Shown: positions 25,614 through 33,413 of the stretch, in pieces
Position numbering within the stretch: position 1 is the stretch's first letter
How the letters are laid out: each line of letters starts with the position of its first letter
Assembly (NCBI GenBank): GCA_965603515.1
Contig: CBFDDH010000005.1
Coordinates: 1-64,000, forward strand
Source: JAUVZL01 sp965603515
Lineage (GTDB): Bacteria; Hydrothermota; Tepidihabitantia; SM23-42
Direction: 5' to 3'
DNA length: 64,000 bases
Notes under the pieces: generated by a model
Told to the model about the DNA's origin: nothing
Seen by the model: the letters and a program-made list of their open reading frames with translations, nothing else
The model's database searches: none
Position numbers and translations under genes: made by a program

Positions 25614-26714
25614 GTGAAAAAGAAAAAAGCAGTGGGACTTGATGCGATGGGCATGAAATCGCTCTTTGACGGATTGCTAAAAAATATGAATGGCGGTGTT
25701 TTTGCTGTTGATAAGGATAGGACAATTCATTTCTTTTCAAAAGCTGCGGAGTGGATTACTGGCTACTCACGTGAAGAGGCGATTGGCAAACCTTGTCATG
25801 AAATTTTCAAGTCAGATATGTGTGCTGATGCCTGTCCTTTTGAAATGGTCATTAAGAAAGGTCTTCCGATAAAGAGAATGAGTATGCTAATTTTGGGGAA
25901 GTATGGAAGTCAAATTGCCATCTCACGTACCGCCTTTCGCCTTAAAGATGTTGACGGAAATACATTAGGTATGGCCGCGGTCTTTCGCGATACAACTGAA
26001 TTACAGAACTTAAGGCAACAGCTGCTGCAGTCAGAAAAGATGGCCGTGATGGGTCAATTAGCAGCAGGTGTTGCTCACGAAATAAACAATCCGATCAGTG
26101 GCATAATCACTTATATTCGTCTATTGCTCAGGAAACTCGATGAAAATAAGGTCGATATACAAACCTGGAAAAAAAATCTAGGACTTGTCGAGCGAGAGAC
26201 GAAAAGAATCGGTCGATTAGTGAAAAACCTTCTGAATTTTTCACGAAAGACTGAACCCGAGTTAAGACCAGTATCCCTGGAAAACATCATTGAAGATAGT
26301 CTACATTTATTAAAAGAGCAATTATTGCTCAAGGATATTAACCTAATCAAGAAATATGATGATAATATCGCCGAGGTTCTTGGTGATCCAAATCAATTAC
26401 AGCAAGTGATACTGAACCTTGCACTGAATGCAGTTCAGGCGGTCGAGAAACAAGGCAAAATAAAGATCACTCTTGGAGCCGAGGGTTCAGGTTTTGTGCA
26501 TTTTAATATCTGGGACGATGGCATAGGTATTCCCCAGGAAGATATGGAAAAGCTTTTCGATCCTTTCTATACTACAAAAACTGGTAAGCAAACAGGTATT
26601 GGACTTGGGCTCTCCATTGCGCAAAAGATAATAAAGGCGCATCATGGTCGAATCATAATTCAGAGCGAAGTAAACAAAGGAACCACTGTTTCGGTTCGTT
26701 TACCAACACTATAA
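25614..26714 (+). CDS. PAS histidine kinase, NtrB-like
   Basis: The start is GTG 25614, exactly at the predicted transcription start. ATG 25647 would be the alternative. The 366-residue soluble protein has one PAS domain (about 15-130) with the Cys motif PCHEIFKSDMCADACPFE. The HisKA has H155 (GVAHEINNPISGI). The HATPase has LNLALNAVQAV, WDDGIGIP, FDPFYTTK and GIGLGLSI. It is divergent from the archaemetzincin/ntrC operon, and the NtrB class matches an NtrC-type partner. The Cys-bearing PAS suggests a redox or metal signal. The Cys-rich target protein fits that reading. Confidence 0.92.
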   Translation: MKKKKAVGLDAMGMKSLFDGLLKNMNGGVFAVDKDRTIHFFSKAAEWITGYSREEAIGKPCHEIFKSDMCADACPFEMVIKKGLPIKRMSMLILGKYGSQIAISRTAFRLKDVDGNTLGMAAVFRDTTELQNLRQQLLQSEKMAVMGQLAAGVAHEINNPISGIITYIRLLLRKLDENKVDIQTWKKNLGLVERETKRIGRLVKNLLNFSRKTEPELRPVSLENIIEDSLHLLKEQLLLKDINLIKKYDDNIAEVLGDPNQLQQVILNLALNAVQAVEKQGKIKITLGAEGSGFVHFNIWDDGIGIPQEDMEKLFDPFYTTKTGKQTGIGLGLSIAQKIIKAHHGRIIIQSEVNKGTTVSVRLPTL

Positions 26715-26730
26715 TTCTAAAATACTGAAA

Positions 26731-27818
26731 TTCGCCAGTGGGGTCAAATCTTGAATAGTGAATAGACCTATCAACCTCTTGACATATCCCAAATCTTAAG
26801 TACTCTTTCCCGTGGCGAGGGCTTTGCGTATACAATTCCCAGATGCTTATTATCACGTTATCTGCCGTGGTAACGCTAAAAAAACCATATTTTATGATGA
26901 TCTAGACCGCAAAAAATTTCTGGAGCAACTTATCGATTCACTAAATACTTACGAAGTAATACTGCACTCATACACACTTATGCACAACCACTTCCATCTA
27001 CTTGTACAGACACCGAAAGCCAATCTATCTGAATTCATGCGACGCTTCAACATCTGCTATACAGGATGGTTTAATTATCGTCACCAACAATGTGGTCACG
27101 TATATCAGGGTCGATATAGATCTCTACTTGTTGATGCAGACTCCTATCTTGTTGAACTGTCACGATACATGCACCTCAACATCGTTCGTGCACAAGGTAC
27201 TGAACTAACATTATACGACGAGAAATGGAATCTGCTGCACAACTACAAATGGAGCAGTTTACATGGCTATTTTAATAAATCAAAAACCAAGGCATTTGTA
27301 AACTATGATTTTATCCTCTCAATGATCAATGGACGTCGCGCTTATAAACAGTATGTTTCTGATGCACTCCAAAAAGGTACAAGAAACCCGTTTGAACAAC
27401 AGCTGTATGGTTGTATCCTTGGGAGCAAAACGTTTATAGATAAAATACGAAAGGAACATACTTTTGGAGGATCTACACGGGAACAACCAACATACAAGAA
27501 GCTCCTGAGGAAAAGTATTGGTGCTGAATCTATCATCGCGTGCGTAGCAGATGTATTTGCCATTGATAAGGTGCAAGTACTCAAGAAGCGTGGCTTTGAT
27601 CCAGCACGGTGCATTGTTGCGGAATCGCTTTATCGTTTTGCTGAGATGAAACAAAAACAAATCGGTAGGTTGTTAGGAAATGTTGACTATTCTTCTGTCA
27701 GTAATATGCGAAAACGATTTAAATGTTACATCATTGAAGATAAAGAGATAAATATGTTCTTCAAGAAAATTTTAAAGAAATTGAATAAATCTTATTCACT
27801 ATTCAAGATTTGACCCCA
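26731..27818. mobile_element. RAYT element bounded by inverted REP copies
   Basis: A REP copy with the TTCGCCAG prefix (26731-26762, core GGGGTCAAATCTTGAATAGT) lies upstream of the transposase gene. A perfect 24-bp inverted copy lies at 27795-27818, over its 3' end. Other copies of the same repeat occur at 11327, 21984, 22033, 31050 and 31120. This is the arrangement expected when a REP-associated tyrosine transposase spreads its cognate repeats. Confidence 0.88.
26812..27813 (+). CDS. REP-associated tyrosine transposase (RAYT, Y1_Tnp)
   Basis: The GTG-started 333-residue protein opens with MARALRIQFPDAYYHVICRG, the typical RAYT start. It has the HUH metal motif HNHFHLL (H60, H62) and the family block GHVYQGRYRSLLVDADSYL. 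The catalytic Tyr should lie in the helix around YTGWFNYRH. A long C-terminal part (about 225-320) ends with a DnaA-like helix-turn-helix segment (QIGRLLGNVDYSSVSNMRKRF). RAYTs nick single-stranded REP hairpins and seed REP and REPIN copies. The stop codon TGA (27811-27813) lies within the right-hand REP. The last 15 bases overlap the convergent pilB-like gene. Confidence 0.93.
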   Translation: MARALRIQFPDAYYHVICRGNAKKTIFYDDLDRKKFLEQLIDSLNTYEVILHSYTLMHNHFHLLVQTPKANLSEFMRRFNICYTGWFNYRHQQCGHVYQGRYRSLLVDADSYLVELSRYMHLNIVRAQGTELTLYDEKWNLLHNYKWSSLHGYFNKSKTKAFVNYDFILSMINGRRAYKQYVSDALQKGTRNPFEQQLYGCILGSKTFIDKIRKEHTFGGSTREQPTYKKLLRKSIGAESIIACVADVFAIDKVQVLKKRGFDPARCIVAESLYRFAEMKQKQIGRLLGNVDYSSVSNMRKRFKCYIIEDKEINMFFKKILKKLNKSYSLFKI

Positions 27819-29946
27819 GAAGTTCCATATCCTCTACCAGGATATTCTGATAAACGTCCTCTGGAGAACAAATAAGGCCTTTCACTTTTTCAATGGCGTG
27901 ATTGCTGATTAGATATATGCCCTTTTTTTGGAAGAACTTCCTGATTTCCACAATAGATTTGCCTGAACGAACCATACGAACAATACTGGGATCGAATTTC
28001 AAAACTTCATATAGCCCTTCACGTCCAAAATACCCAGTATTATGACACTTCGCACAGCCGACTGGATGAGCGATACGCACCGGAATATCATTAGTAAAAG
28101 GCATGAGTATATTCCGTTCATTCGAAGAAATCTCCGTTACTTTCTTGCAGCATGAACAGAGTTTCTTGACCAATCTCTGCGCAACTACACAGATAACTGC
28201 ATCTGCTATAACGCCGCTCTCAATGCCCAATCTTTCAAGTCGGAAAACAGCTGTCGTCGTATCAGTTGTATGCAGCGTCGTTAAAGTAAGATGGCCTGTA
28301 CTTGCAAAATCCATTGCCATTTTTGCAGAATATTGATCTCTAATCTCTCCAAGAAAGATTACATCCGGGTCCAATCTCACCACTGATTTAAGCAATGTCT
28401 TAAATGTTATACCAGCTTTTTCATTTACCTGCTGTTGATTTGCAAAAGGCATAAGATACTCAACCGGGTCTTCAATCGTCACAAGATTTCCTACCTTGCA
28501 TTCTATGTGTGAGAGTAAACTATAAATCGTTGTAGTCTTGCCAGACCCTGTTGGTCCAACAACCAAAATCAGACCACGTGTTCGATTGATGACATCCATC
28601 ATTGTATCAGCCTGTTCATTAGTCATCCCAAGCTCGTTCAATTTTTTTGGTTTGGCATACGGTTGCAGCATTCTTATTACGATATTCTCACCCTCTGGTG
28701 TTGATGCAGTAGCTAAACGGAGTTTATAATTCTTGTCGTCAATCACCGCTTCCAAGGCACCATCCTGGGGTCTTCGTCGCTCAGCTATATCCATACCGCT
28801 AATTGCCTTGAAACGACCTATTAACATAAAGCCCATTTTCTTTTCCAGAGTAAACATATTTCTCATATCACCATCTATTCTAAAACGAATAGTGCAATCG
28901 TTTTTCTTTAGCTCAATGTGTACATCACTTGCTCTTTCTGATGCAGCCGCGAATAGTAGTCTGTTTGCAATGCCAGAAGTCGATTGATCTTCAGTATCCA
29001 GATTGTAAGACGGAGTAGTAGTTTTTGGATCAACAGGCTCAACGAGCCCCTCTACTTCATTGGTACTGAAATCCTGAGATCGTACTGTATCATCTTCGTC
29101 TTGATTAGTATGCAATATTGATTCAATATTTATTGGCGGAGTAATCGTAAGCCTCAGTCTTTCGTTTTGTGAGTAGAATCTCTCCAAAATATCAATGACT
29201 TCTAGATTAAAGGGGTTGCTCAATACAAAGGTACATTTTCTATCTTTTTGCTTTAATGCAACAATAAGATTCGATTTACAGAATGGAACGGGAAGTATAC
29301 CCAGCTCAACATCATCTGGTTTGATCTTAGGTAAAAAAGGAAGTTTTAGATAATCTGCGATATACACCGACATGCTTGTATTATCAATACCGATTCCATG
29401 TGCTGTTGAATAGAGACTTGAATGGTGCATCATATCCAGTTTATATTGCTGTTCAGGCGATAGATTTAGTTTGTCAGACAGAAATTCTTTGAATTGAATG
29501 AAATTAGATGAAGTAAGACTGACGTCTGACTTAACCGCATCTCCCCGGAAATCTTTCCATCGCAGGGCAGTTTTGAGATGATAACGAACGTTTTCAAACA
29601 AGATGTCTTTCTTTATAGGCTTAACAAGATAACCCACCGCGCCGAGGGCGAATGCCTTTGTTCGATCTTTTTCCTTTTTTAAAGCAGTCACAAATACAAC
29701 CGGAATGAAGGCGGTTTCTGATTTTTCCTGGAGTTTGTAGCAGAAGTCATAACCATCCATTTCCGGCATCATAATATCAAGCAGAATAAGATCGGGCGTG
29801 ACATCTCGGAGTATCTCCAAACCATGGAACCCACTTTCCGCAATCATAACATCATAACCTTCACCGCTCAATAAACTCTTGGTTAGCTTTAGTATATTAC
29901 TGTCGTCGTCGACAACCAGAATAAGTGGTTTAGCTGAACTATTCAT
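27799..29946 (-). CDS. PilB/GspE-family ATPase with N-terminal receiver
   Basis: The start is set at ATG 29946 because GAGG lies 6 bases upstream and it overlaps the HPt stop; an in-frame TTG at 29967 is less likely. In about 715 residues a receiver (D57 in LILLDIMMPEMDG) is followed by a segment like the second half of a T2SSE N-terminal domain (YIADYLKLPFLPKI...). A full secretion ATPase comes next: Walker A GPTGSGKTTT near 465, Asp box VVRLDPDVIFLGEIRD, His box TLTTLHTTDT and zinc site CSCC...CAKC. It should power pilus assembly and be tuned by phosphorylation. The last codons and the TAG stop come from a REP repeat (SNLE-stop). Confidence 0.9.
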   Translation of the reverse strand: MNSSAKPLILVVDDDSNILKLTKSLLSGEGYDVMIAESGFHGLEILRDVTPDLILLDIMMPEMDGYDFCYKLQEKSETAFIPVVFVTALKKEKDRTKAFALGAVGYLVKPIKKDILFENVRYHLKTALRWKDFRGDAVKSDVSLTSSNFIQFKEFLSDKLNLSPEQQYKLDMMHHSSLYSTAHGIGIDNTSMSVYIADYLKLPFLPKIKPDDVELGILPVPFCKSNLIVALKQKDRKCTFVLSNPFNLEVIDILERFYSQNERLRLTITPPINIESILHTNQDEDDTVRSQDFSTNEVEGLVEPVDPKTTTPSYNLDTEDQSTSGIANRLLFAAASERASDVHIELKKNDCTIRFRIDGDMRNMFTLEKKMGFMLIGRFKAISGMDIAERRRPQDGALEAVIDDKNYKLRLATASTPEGENIVIRMLQPYAKPKKLNELGMTNEQADTMMDVINRTRGLILVVGPTGSGKTTTIYSLLSHIECKVGNLVTIEDPVEYLMPFANQQQVNEKAGITFKTLLKSVVRLDPDVIFLGEIRDQYSAKMAMDFASTGHLTLTTLHTTDTTTAVFRLERLGIESGVIADAVICVVAQRLVKKLCSCCKKVTEISSNERNILMPFTNDIPVRIAHPVGCAKCHNTGYFGREGLYEVLKFDPSIVRMVRSGKSIVEIRKFFQKKGIYLISNHAIEKVKGLICSPEDVYQNILVEDMELLGSNLE

Positions 29947-30256
29947 AAATGACCTCGATTCGTTCAAGATAATCCTTCAACTTATCTACACACTTCCTTA
30001 TCTGCTCTTCATTTCTTTCTTGTGCTGCTTGTTCAAGAAATTCGCCGATTTCACTTATCACATCAAATCCATATGCACCGCCAGAACCACTCAAACCATG
30101 TCCCAATGTTTCGATTCTCACAAAATCATGATTCTCTAATAAAACTAAAATCACATCGACTTTGTTGTTGATGTCTACGAGATAACCAGGAATCAGATCT
30201 TTTATCTCGGCTAAAGCATATACAATTATTCTATTACCATTTTTGTGGCTTAGCAT
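29939..30256 (-). CDS. Histidine phosphotransfer (HPt) protein
   Basis: The 105-residue helical protein contains the HPt motif GHGLSGSGGAYGF with phosphoacceptor H53. The usual Lys after the His is Ser. It lies between a pseudo-receiver (2-base gap) and the receiver-bearing PilB (8-base overlap), so it is the obvious phosphodonor for that receiver. The histidine kinase feeding it is not in this operon; one of the kinases in the island at 1974-22007 is possible. Confidence 0.85.
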   Translation of the reverse strand: MLSHKNGNRIIVYALAEIKDLIPGYLVDINNKVDVILVLLENHDFVRIETLGHGLSGSGGAYGFDVISEIGEFLEQAAQERNEEQIRKCVDKLKDYLERIEVIYE

Positions 30257-30257
30257 A

Positions 30258-30944
30258 TCAATTTTGAGCTAATTGAGTTAATTCATTCATATACTGTAAA
30301 AGCTCATTATACTTTTTTTTATACTCTAAGAACAAATCCTTATAGTTATTATCGTTTTCGTCATCCACCATCTCTCTTTCTTCATCAGCGATCATCTTTT
30401 CAAGCGATGGTATAAATTCTTCTATTTCCTTGCCGTCATACTCAGTCTGTTTTTTCTGACTAGGTTCTAAGAATCCTTCTTCTTCAAGCCACTTGCGAGG
30501 ATCGATGAGGTCCTGAGATTCTTCTTTTTGTAACCATATTTCCTTCGCTTTGTTGACATCAGCAATCACCGCGGGATAAAATCCTCTTACTTCAGATATA
30601 TACAACTTCGGGAAATCAATATTTTTCTCATCGTACTTGATGAGTTTATACTGTTTAAAATATTTCTGAAATTCACTTTTCGCGCTTTCATCAGCCTCAC
30701 TATACAGTCCTACTATTGGTGGAATATCAATATCGAGTTTCTGACAAAGTCTAAATAGTGTCCCCTGCATAATTATTTCAAGCAACAGATTAATATTTGC
30801 TATAATTATGTTGAATCTATTTTTGAATCTACAAATCATCTCGAGTGTTTCAGAACGAGTCCCGATTGCTATTATCCGCTCCCTGCAGAGTAGATCGCAT
30901 AATTTTTTTCTTATATCTTTATCCGGCTCGATTAGAAGAATCAC
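30258..30944 (-). CDS. Pseudo-receiver protein with C-terminal coiled coil (copy 1)
   Basis: The 228-residue product begins like a receiver (MILLIEPDKDIRKKLCDLL) but has Asn (N50) where the phosphoacceptor Asp belongs, so it cannot be phosphorylated in the normal way. A linker with KWLEEEGFLEP and an acidic coiled tail (YKKKYNELLQYMNEL) follow. A close paralogue lies at 33414-34109. The two flank the pilus genes in opposite orientation. The start is GTG, at the predicted transcription start. Probable role: a phosphorylation-independent scaffold of the pilus control system (inference). Confidence 0.75.
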   Translation of the reverse strand: MILLIEPDKDIRKKLCDLLCRERIIAIGTRSETLEMICRFKNRFNIIIANINLLLEIIMQGTLFRLCQKLDIDIPPIVGLYSEADESAKSEFQKYFKQYKLIKYDEKNIDFPKLYISEVRGFYPAVIADVNKAKEIWLQKEESQDLIDPRKWLEEEGFLEPSQKKQTEYDGKEIEEFIPSLEKMIADEEREMVDDENDNNYKDLFLEYKKKYNELLQYMNELTQLAQN

Positions 30945-30949
30945 ATATT

Positions 30950-30978
30950 ATTATGAAATGAAAAGAATGATGTAGCAA
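30950..30978 (-). promoter_or_regulatory. Promoter of the pseudo-receiver/HPt/pilB operon
   Basis: On the minus strand TTGCTA (30978-30973), 17 bases, CATAAT (30955-30950). Initiation is expected at about 30943, at the GTG start codon (30944), implying a leaderless mRNA. Each box has mismatches to consensus, so support rests on the spacing and on the pattern shared with neighbouring genes. Confidence 0.6.
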
Positions 30979-31049
30979 CCAAAGAGAATACGTATTTATC
31001 TCTAGGCGGTTCTACCCAAGGAGTGAAGATCCGTTAGTTGATAAGTGGA

Positions 31050-31143
31050 TGGGGTCAAATCTTGAATAGTGAATACATAGCCAGAATTTAGATATTGCGA
31101 AGGAATAGAAAGTACGCTATTCACTATTCAAGATTTGACCCCA
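31050..31143. repeat. Inverted REP pair (REPIN-like, 94 bp)
   Basis: One 24-bp REP copy (31050-31073, core GGGGTCAAATCTTGAATAGT) and a perfect inverted copy (31120-31143) are separated by 46 bases. The unit can fold into a single long hairpin and contains no coding sequence. It matches the REPIN or BIME type of non-autonomous element moved by a RAYT, and one is encoded 3.2 kb away. It sits between two divergent pilus operons. Confidence 0.85.
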
Positions 31144-31190
31144 GTAACCCCCAGTAATTATACCTATGTGGGAATAAGCACTTTCCATCA

Positions 31191-31218
31191 TTGTCTTATA
31201 TTAGTATGACCATATAAT
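31191..31218 (+). promoter_or_regulatory. Promoter of the receiver/MshEN/pilT operon
   Basis: TTGTCT (31191-31196), 16 bases, TATAAT (31213-31218). Initiation is expected at about 31225, one base before the ATG at 31226, so the mRNA would be leaderless. There is no Shine-Dalgarno sequence. Confidence 0.7.
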
Positions 31219-31225
31219 TCAGTAA

Positions 31226-31585
31226 ATGAAAAAACGAATCTTGGTTTGTGACGATGAGGAATCGATCAGATTATTACTCAGTGAGGCGCTAAATGACACC
31301 TACGAAGTAATCGAAGCATCTGATGGCCGCGAGGCAGTGAAAATGATCACGAAAGAACCCTTTGATCTACTCATTACCGACATAAAGATGCCGAGGACAC
31401 ATGGTTTTGAGGCAATTGAACGTATCCGAGAAAGAAATAAATCAATACCCATCGTTATCTGCTCTGCTTACCGACTGATGAAAGATGATGTTGTAGTAAC
31501 TACCTCGGATGTGGCGGCTTTCTTTACGAAGCCGATCGACATGAAGGCACTTAAATCTAAAGTGCTTGAACTCATCGGTACGTAG
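31226..31585 (+). CDS. Single-domain response regulator (CheY/PilG-like)
   Basis: The 119-residue pure receiver has CDDEES, D52 in LLITDIKMPRTHG and KPID. It is a near twin of the receiver at 10052 in the signalling island. It ends just before an MshEN gene and a pilT gene, so it probably relays a kinase signal to the pilus motor, as PilG and PilH do elsewhere (inference from context). Confidence 0.88.
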   Translation: MKKRILVCDDEESIRLLLSEALNDTYEVIEASDGREAVKMITKEPFDLLITDIKMPRTHGFEAIERIRERNKSIPIVICSAYRLMKDDVVVTTSDVAAFFTKPIDMKALKSKVLELIGT

Positions 31586-32179
31586 ATGAAACCCCGCATT
31601 GGCGAGCTTCTCGTCAAGAACGGCATAATCACTGAAGCCCAACTAAAAGAGGCTCTTGTGCTCCAGAGAGAACAAGAAAAAAGACTCGGTGAAATCCTTA
31701 TTGAATTGGGTCACCTGTCTTCAAAAGACTTGGTCTGGATACTTAGTGAACAGGCTGACATACCGTTCGTAGAAATCCGACCTGAAATGTTAGATAAGAA
31801 GCTCATTAACGCTTTCCCGGAGAATATCCTCTATGATAATAGCATATTACCGCTTTACGAAACTGAGGACAAGATTTACGTCGCATTAGGCAACCCTATT
31901 GATACAACAGCCACACAAGCAATCAAGCGCTTCACCACAAAAGAGGTGGTTACCTCAGGCACTGACCCTTATAAAATCGAAAAGTTGCTGAACAAATTTT
32001 TTCTATCTGAGCAAATGGAAGAAAGTCTAGGACAAGAGAAAATTGACAAAACAGCTGTTAAGATCGTGACCGAAAAGGCAACCATTGAATTCATTGATGA
32101 GTTGGGTAAGGTAACGACAAAAAAAGCCCCTCTTGAGATTATCATGACTATTAAAAAGGAAGATGGAGATGCAGAATAA
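31586..32179 (+). CDS. Stand-alone MshEN (T2SSE_N) domain protein, likely c-di-GMP binding
   Basis: The 197-residue product has the tandem MshEN motif RIGELLVKNGIITEAQLKEAL...Q followed by RLGEILIELGHLSSKDLVWIL..Q. The second half of the T2SSE N-terminal fold (LPLYETEDKIYVALGNPID) follows. MshEN domains are known c-di-GMP receptors normally fused to PilB-type ATPases. Here the domain is free, starts right after the receiver stop and overlaps the PilT start by one base. It may attach to PilT or to the PilB-like ATPase and report c-di-GMP made or degraded by the island's enzymes. Confidence 0.85.
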   Translation: MKPRIGELLVKNGIITEAQLKEALVLQREQEKRLGEILIELGHLSSKDLVWILSEQADIPFVEIRPEMLDKKLINAFPENILYDNSILPLYETEDKIYVALGNPIDTTATQAIKRFTTKEVVTSGTDPYKIEKLLNKFFLSEQMEESLGQEKIDKTAVKIVTEKATIEFIDELGKVTTKKAPLEIIMTIKKEDGDAE

Positions 32180-33210
32180 TGGATGAAATGCAACAATTAC
32201 TGCAACGGACGGTTGACATGAAAGCGAGCGATCTTCATATTAGTGCTGGCTCACCGGTCATGTTACGAGTCCGTGGCTCAATGAAAAATCTAAATGCAAA
32301 ACCCATTAGCCAAGAAACTGCACAAAATCTAATAAACCAAATACTCACTAAGGAACAAATCACTACTCTCAAAAAAGATCATGAAATCGACTTCTCCCTT
32401 GACCTTCCTGATACAGGACGATTTCGAGTAAATGTCTTTCATCAACGACAAGGACTTAGCGGGGTTTTCAGAAGCATACCACATGATATGCCCGCAATAG
32501 AAGAACTTGGTCTGCCAAAAATAATTAAAGAACTAGTCGATTTGGACTGCGGGCTCATTCTCGTAACCGGACCTACCGGCAGCGGGAAATCTACCACGCT
32601 TGCCGCAATGATAGACTATATCAATAATAATAAAGATGGTCATATAATAACCATTGAAGATCCTATTGAATTCATTCACTCTTCAAAAAAATGCGTTGTC
32701 AATCAACGCGAGGTGGGAAGCAATACCCATTCATTTGCCGATGCCTTGAGGAGTGCTCTAAGAGAAGACCCTGACTACATATTGATCGGTGAAATGCGGG
32801 ACTTGGAGACAATCGCCCTCGCACTTACTGCGGCCGAAACAGGACACTTGGTCTTTGGAACTCTCCATACTTCGAGTGCACCAAAAACAATCACCCGAGT
32901 CATAGATGTCTTCCCAATGACACAACAAGACCAGATAACAACACAGCTTTCAGAATCGCTTCAGTGTGTAATCGCCCAAAAACTGTACCCACGAATGGAC
33001 GAATCTGGGCGTATTGCAGCATTCGAGATAATGATTGCAACTCAGGCAGTGCGTAATCTTATTAGAGAGAAAAAGATATTTCAAATCGAATCAATCATAC
33101 AAACCGGACGCCAACTCGGCATGCAAAATATGGAACAGTCAAAAAGGAGACTTGTTTCAGAAGGTAAGCTCTCTCCTGAATTCCTGAAGGAACGGCTGAG
33201 TCTATATTGA
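32179..33210 (+). CDS. pilT: Type IV pilus retraction ATPase PilT
   Basis: The 343-residue protein has typical PilT landmarks: MKASDLHISAGSPVMLRVRG, Walker A GPTGSGKSTT (about 131-140), ITIEDPIEFIH, Asp box ALREDPDYILIGEMRD, and the His box GTLHTSSAPKTI. The C-terminus matches the family up to the helix with SKRRLVSEGKLS. It forms hexamers that depolymerise the pilus for twitching. No pilin or platform gene is in the window. Confidence 0.95.
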   Translation: MDEMQQLLQRTVDMKASDLHISAGSPVMLRVRGSMKNLNAKPISQETAQNLINQILTKEQITTLKKDHEIDFSLDLPDTGRFRVNVFHQRQGLSGVFRSIPHDMPAIEELGLPKIIKELVDLDCGLILVTGPTGSGKSTTLAAMIDYINNNKDGHIITIEDPIEFIHSSKKCVVNQREVGSNTHSFADALRSALREDPDYILIGEMRDLETIALALTAAETGHLVFGTLHTSSAPKTITRVIDVFPMTQQDQITTQLSESLQCVIAQKLYPRMDESGRIAAFEIMIATQAVRNLIREKKIFQIESIIQTGRQLGMQNMEQSKRRLVSEGKLSPEFLKERLSLY

Positions 33211-33321
33211 GCACGTGTAGTCCCATACAAAATAGTCAGTCAACTATAGCACCAACCCCTTTCTATTAGAATACAGGTATTAGAATTGTTAGCATTCGTT
33301 AAGCAATCATTGCCAACGATA

Positions 33322-33353
33322 TCATTTTGTCAATTAGCAAAATGACAAAATGA
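33322..33353. other. 11-bp inverted repeat downstream of pilT
   Basis: TCATTTTGTCA and TGACAAAATGA are perfect inverted copies around a 10-base loop. No T-run follows, so a terminator is doubtful. The end of the repeat is 22 bases upstream of the -35 of the next promoter, a position that would suit an operator. Confidence 0.55.
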
Positions 33354-33375
33354 GATGGCGCTCAATTGTAGATCC

Positions 33376-33403
33376 TTGACAATCAAGATTCTGTTTCTAT
33401 AAT
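33376..33403 (+). promoter_or_regulatory. Consensus promoter of pseudo-receiver copy 2
   Basis: TTGACA (33376-33381), 16 bases, TATAAT (33398-33403), both perfect. Initiation near 33410 is four bases before ATG 33414, again an effectively leaderless arrangement. Confidence 0.85.
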
Positions 33404-33413
33404 TGCCATACTT

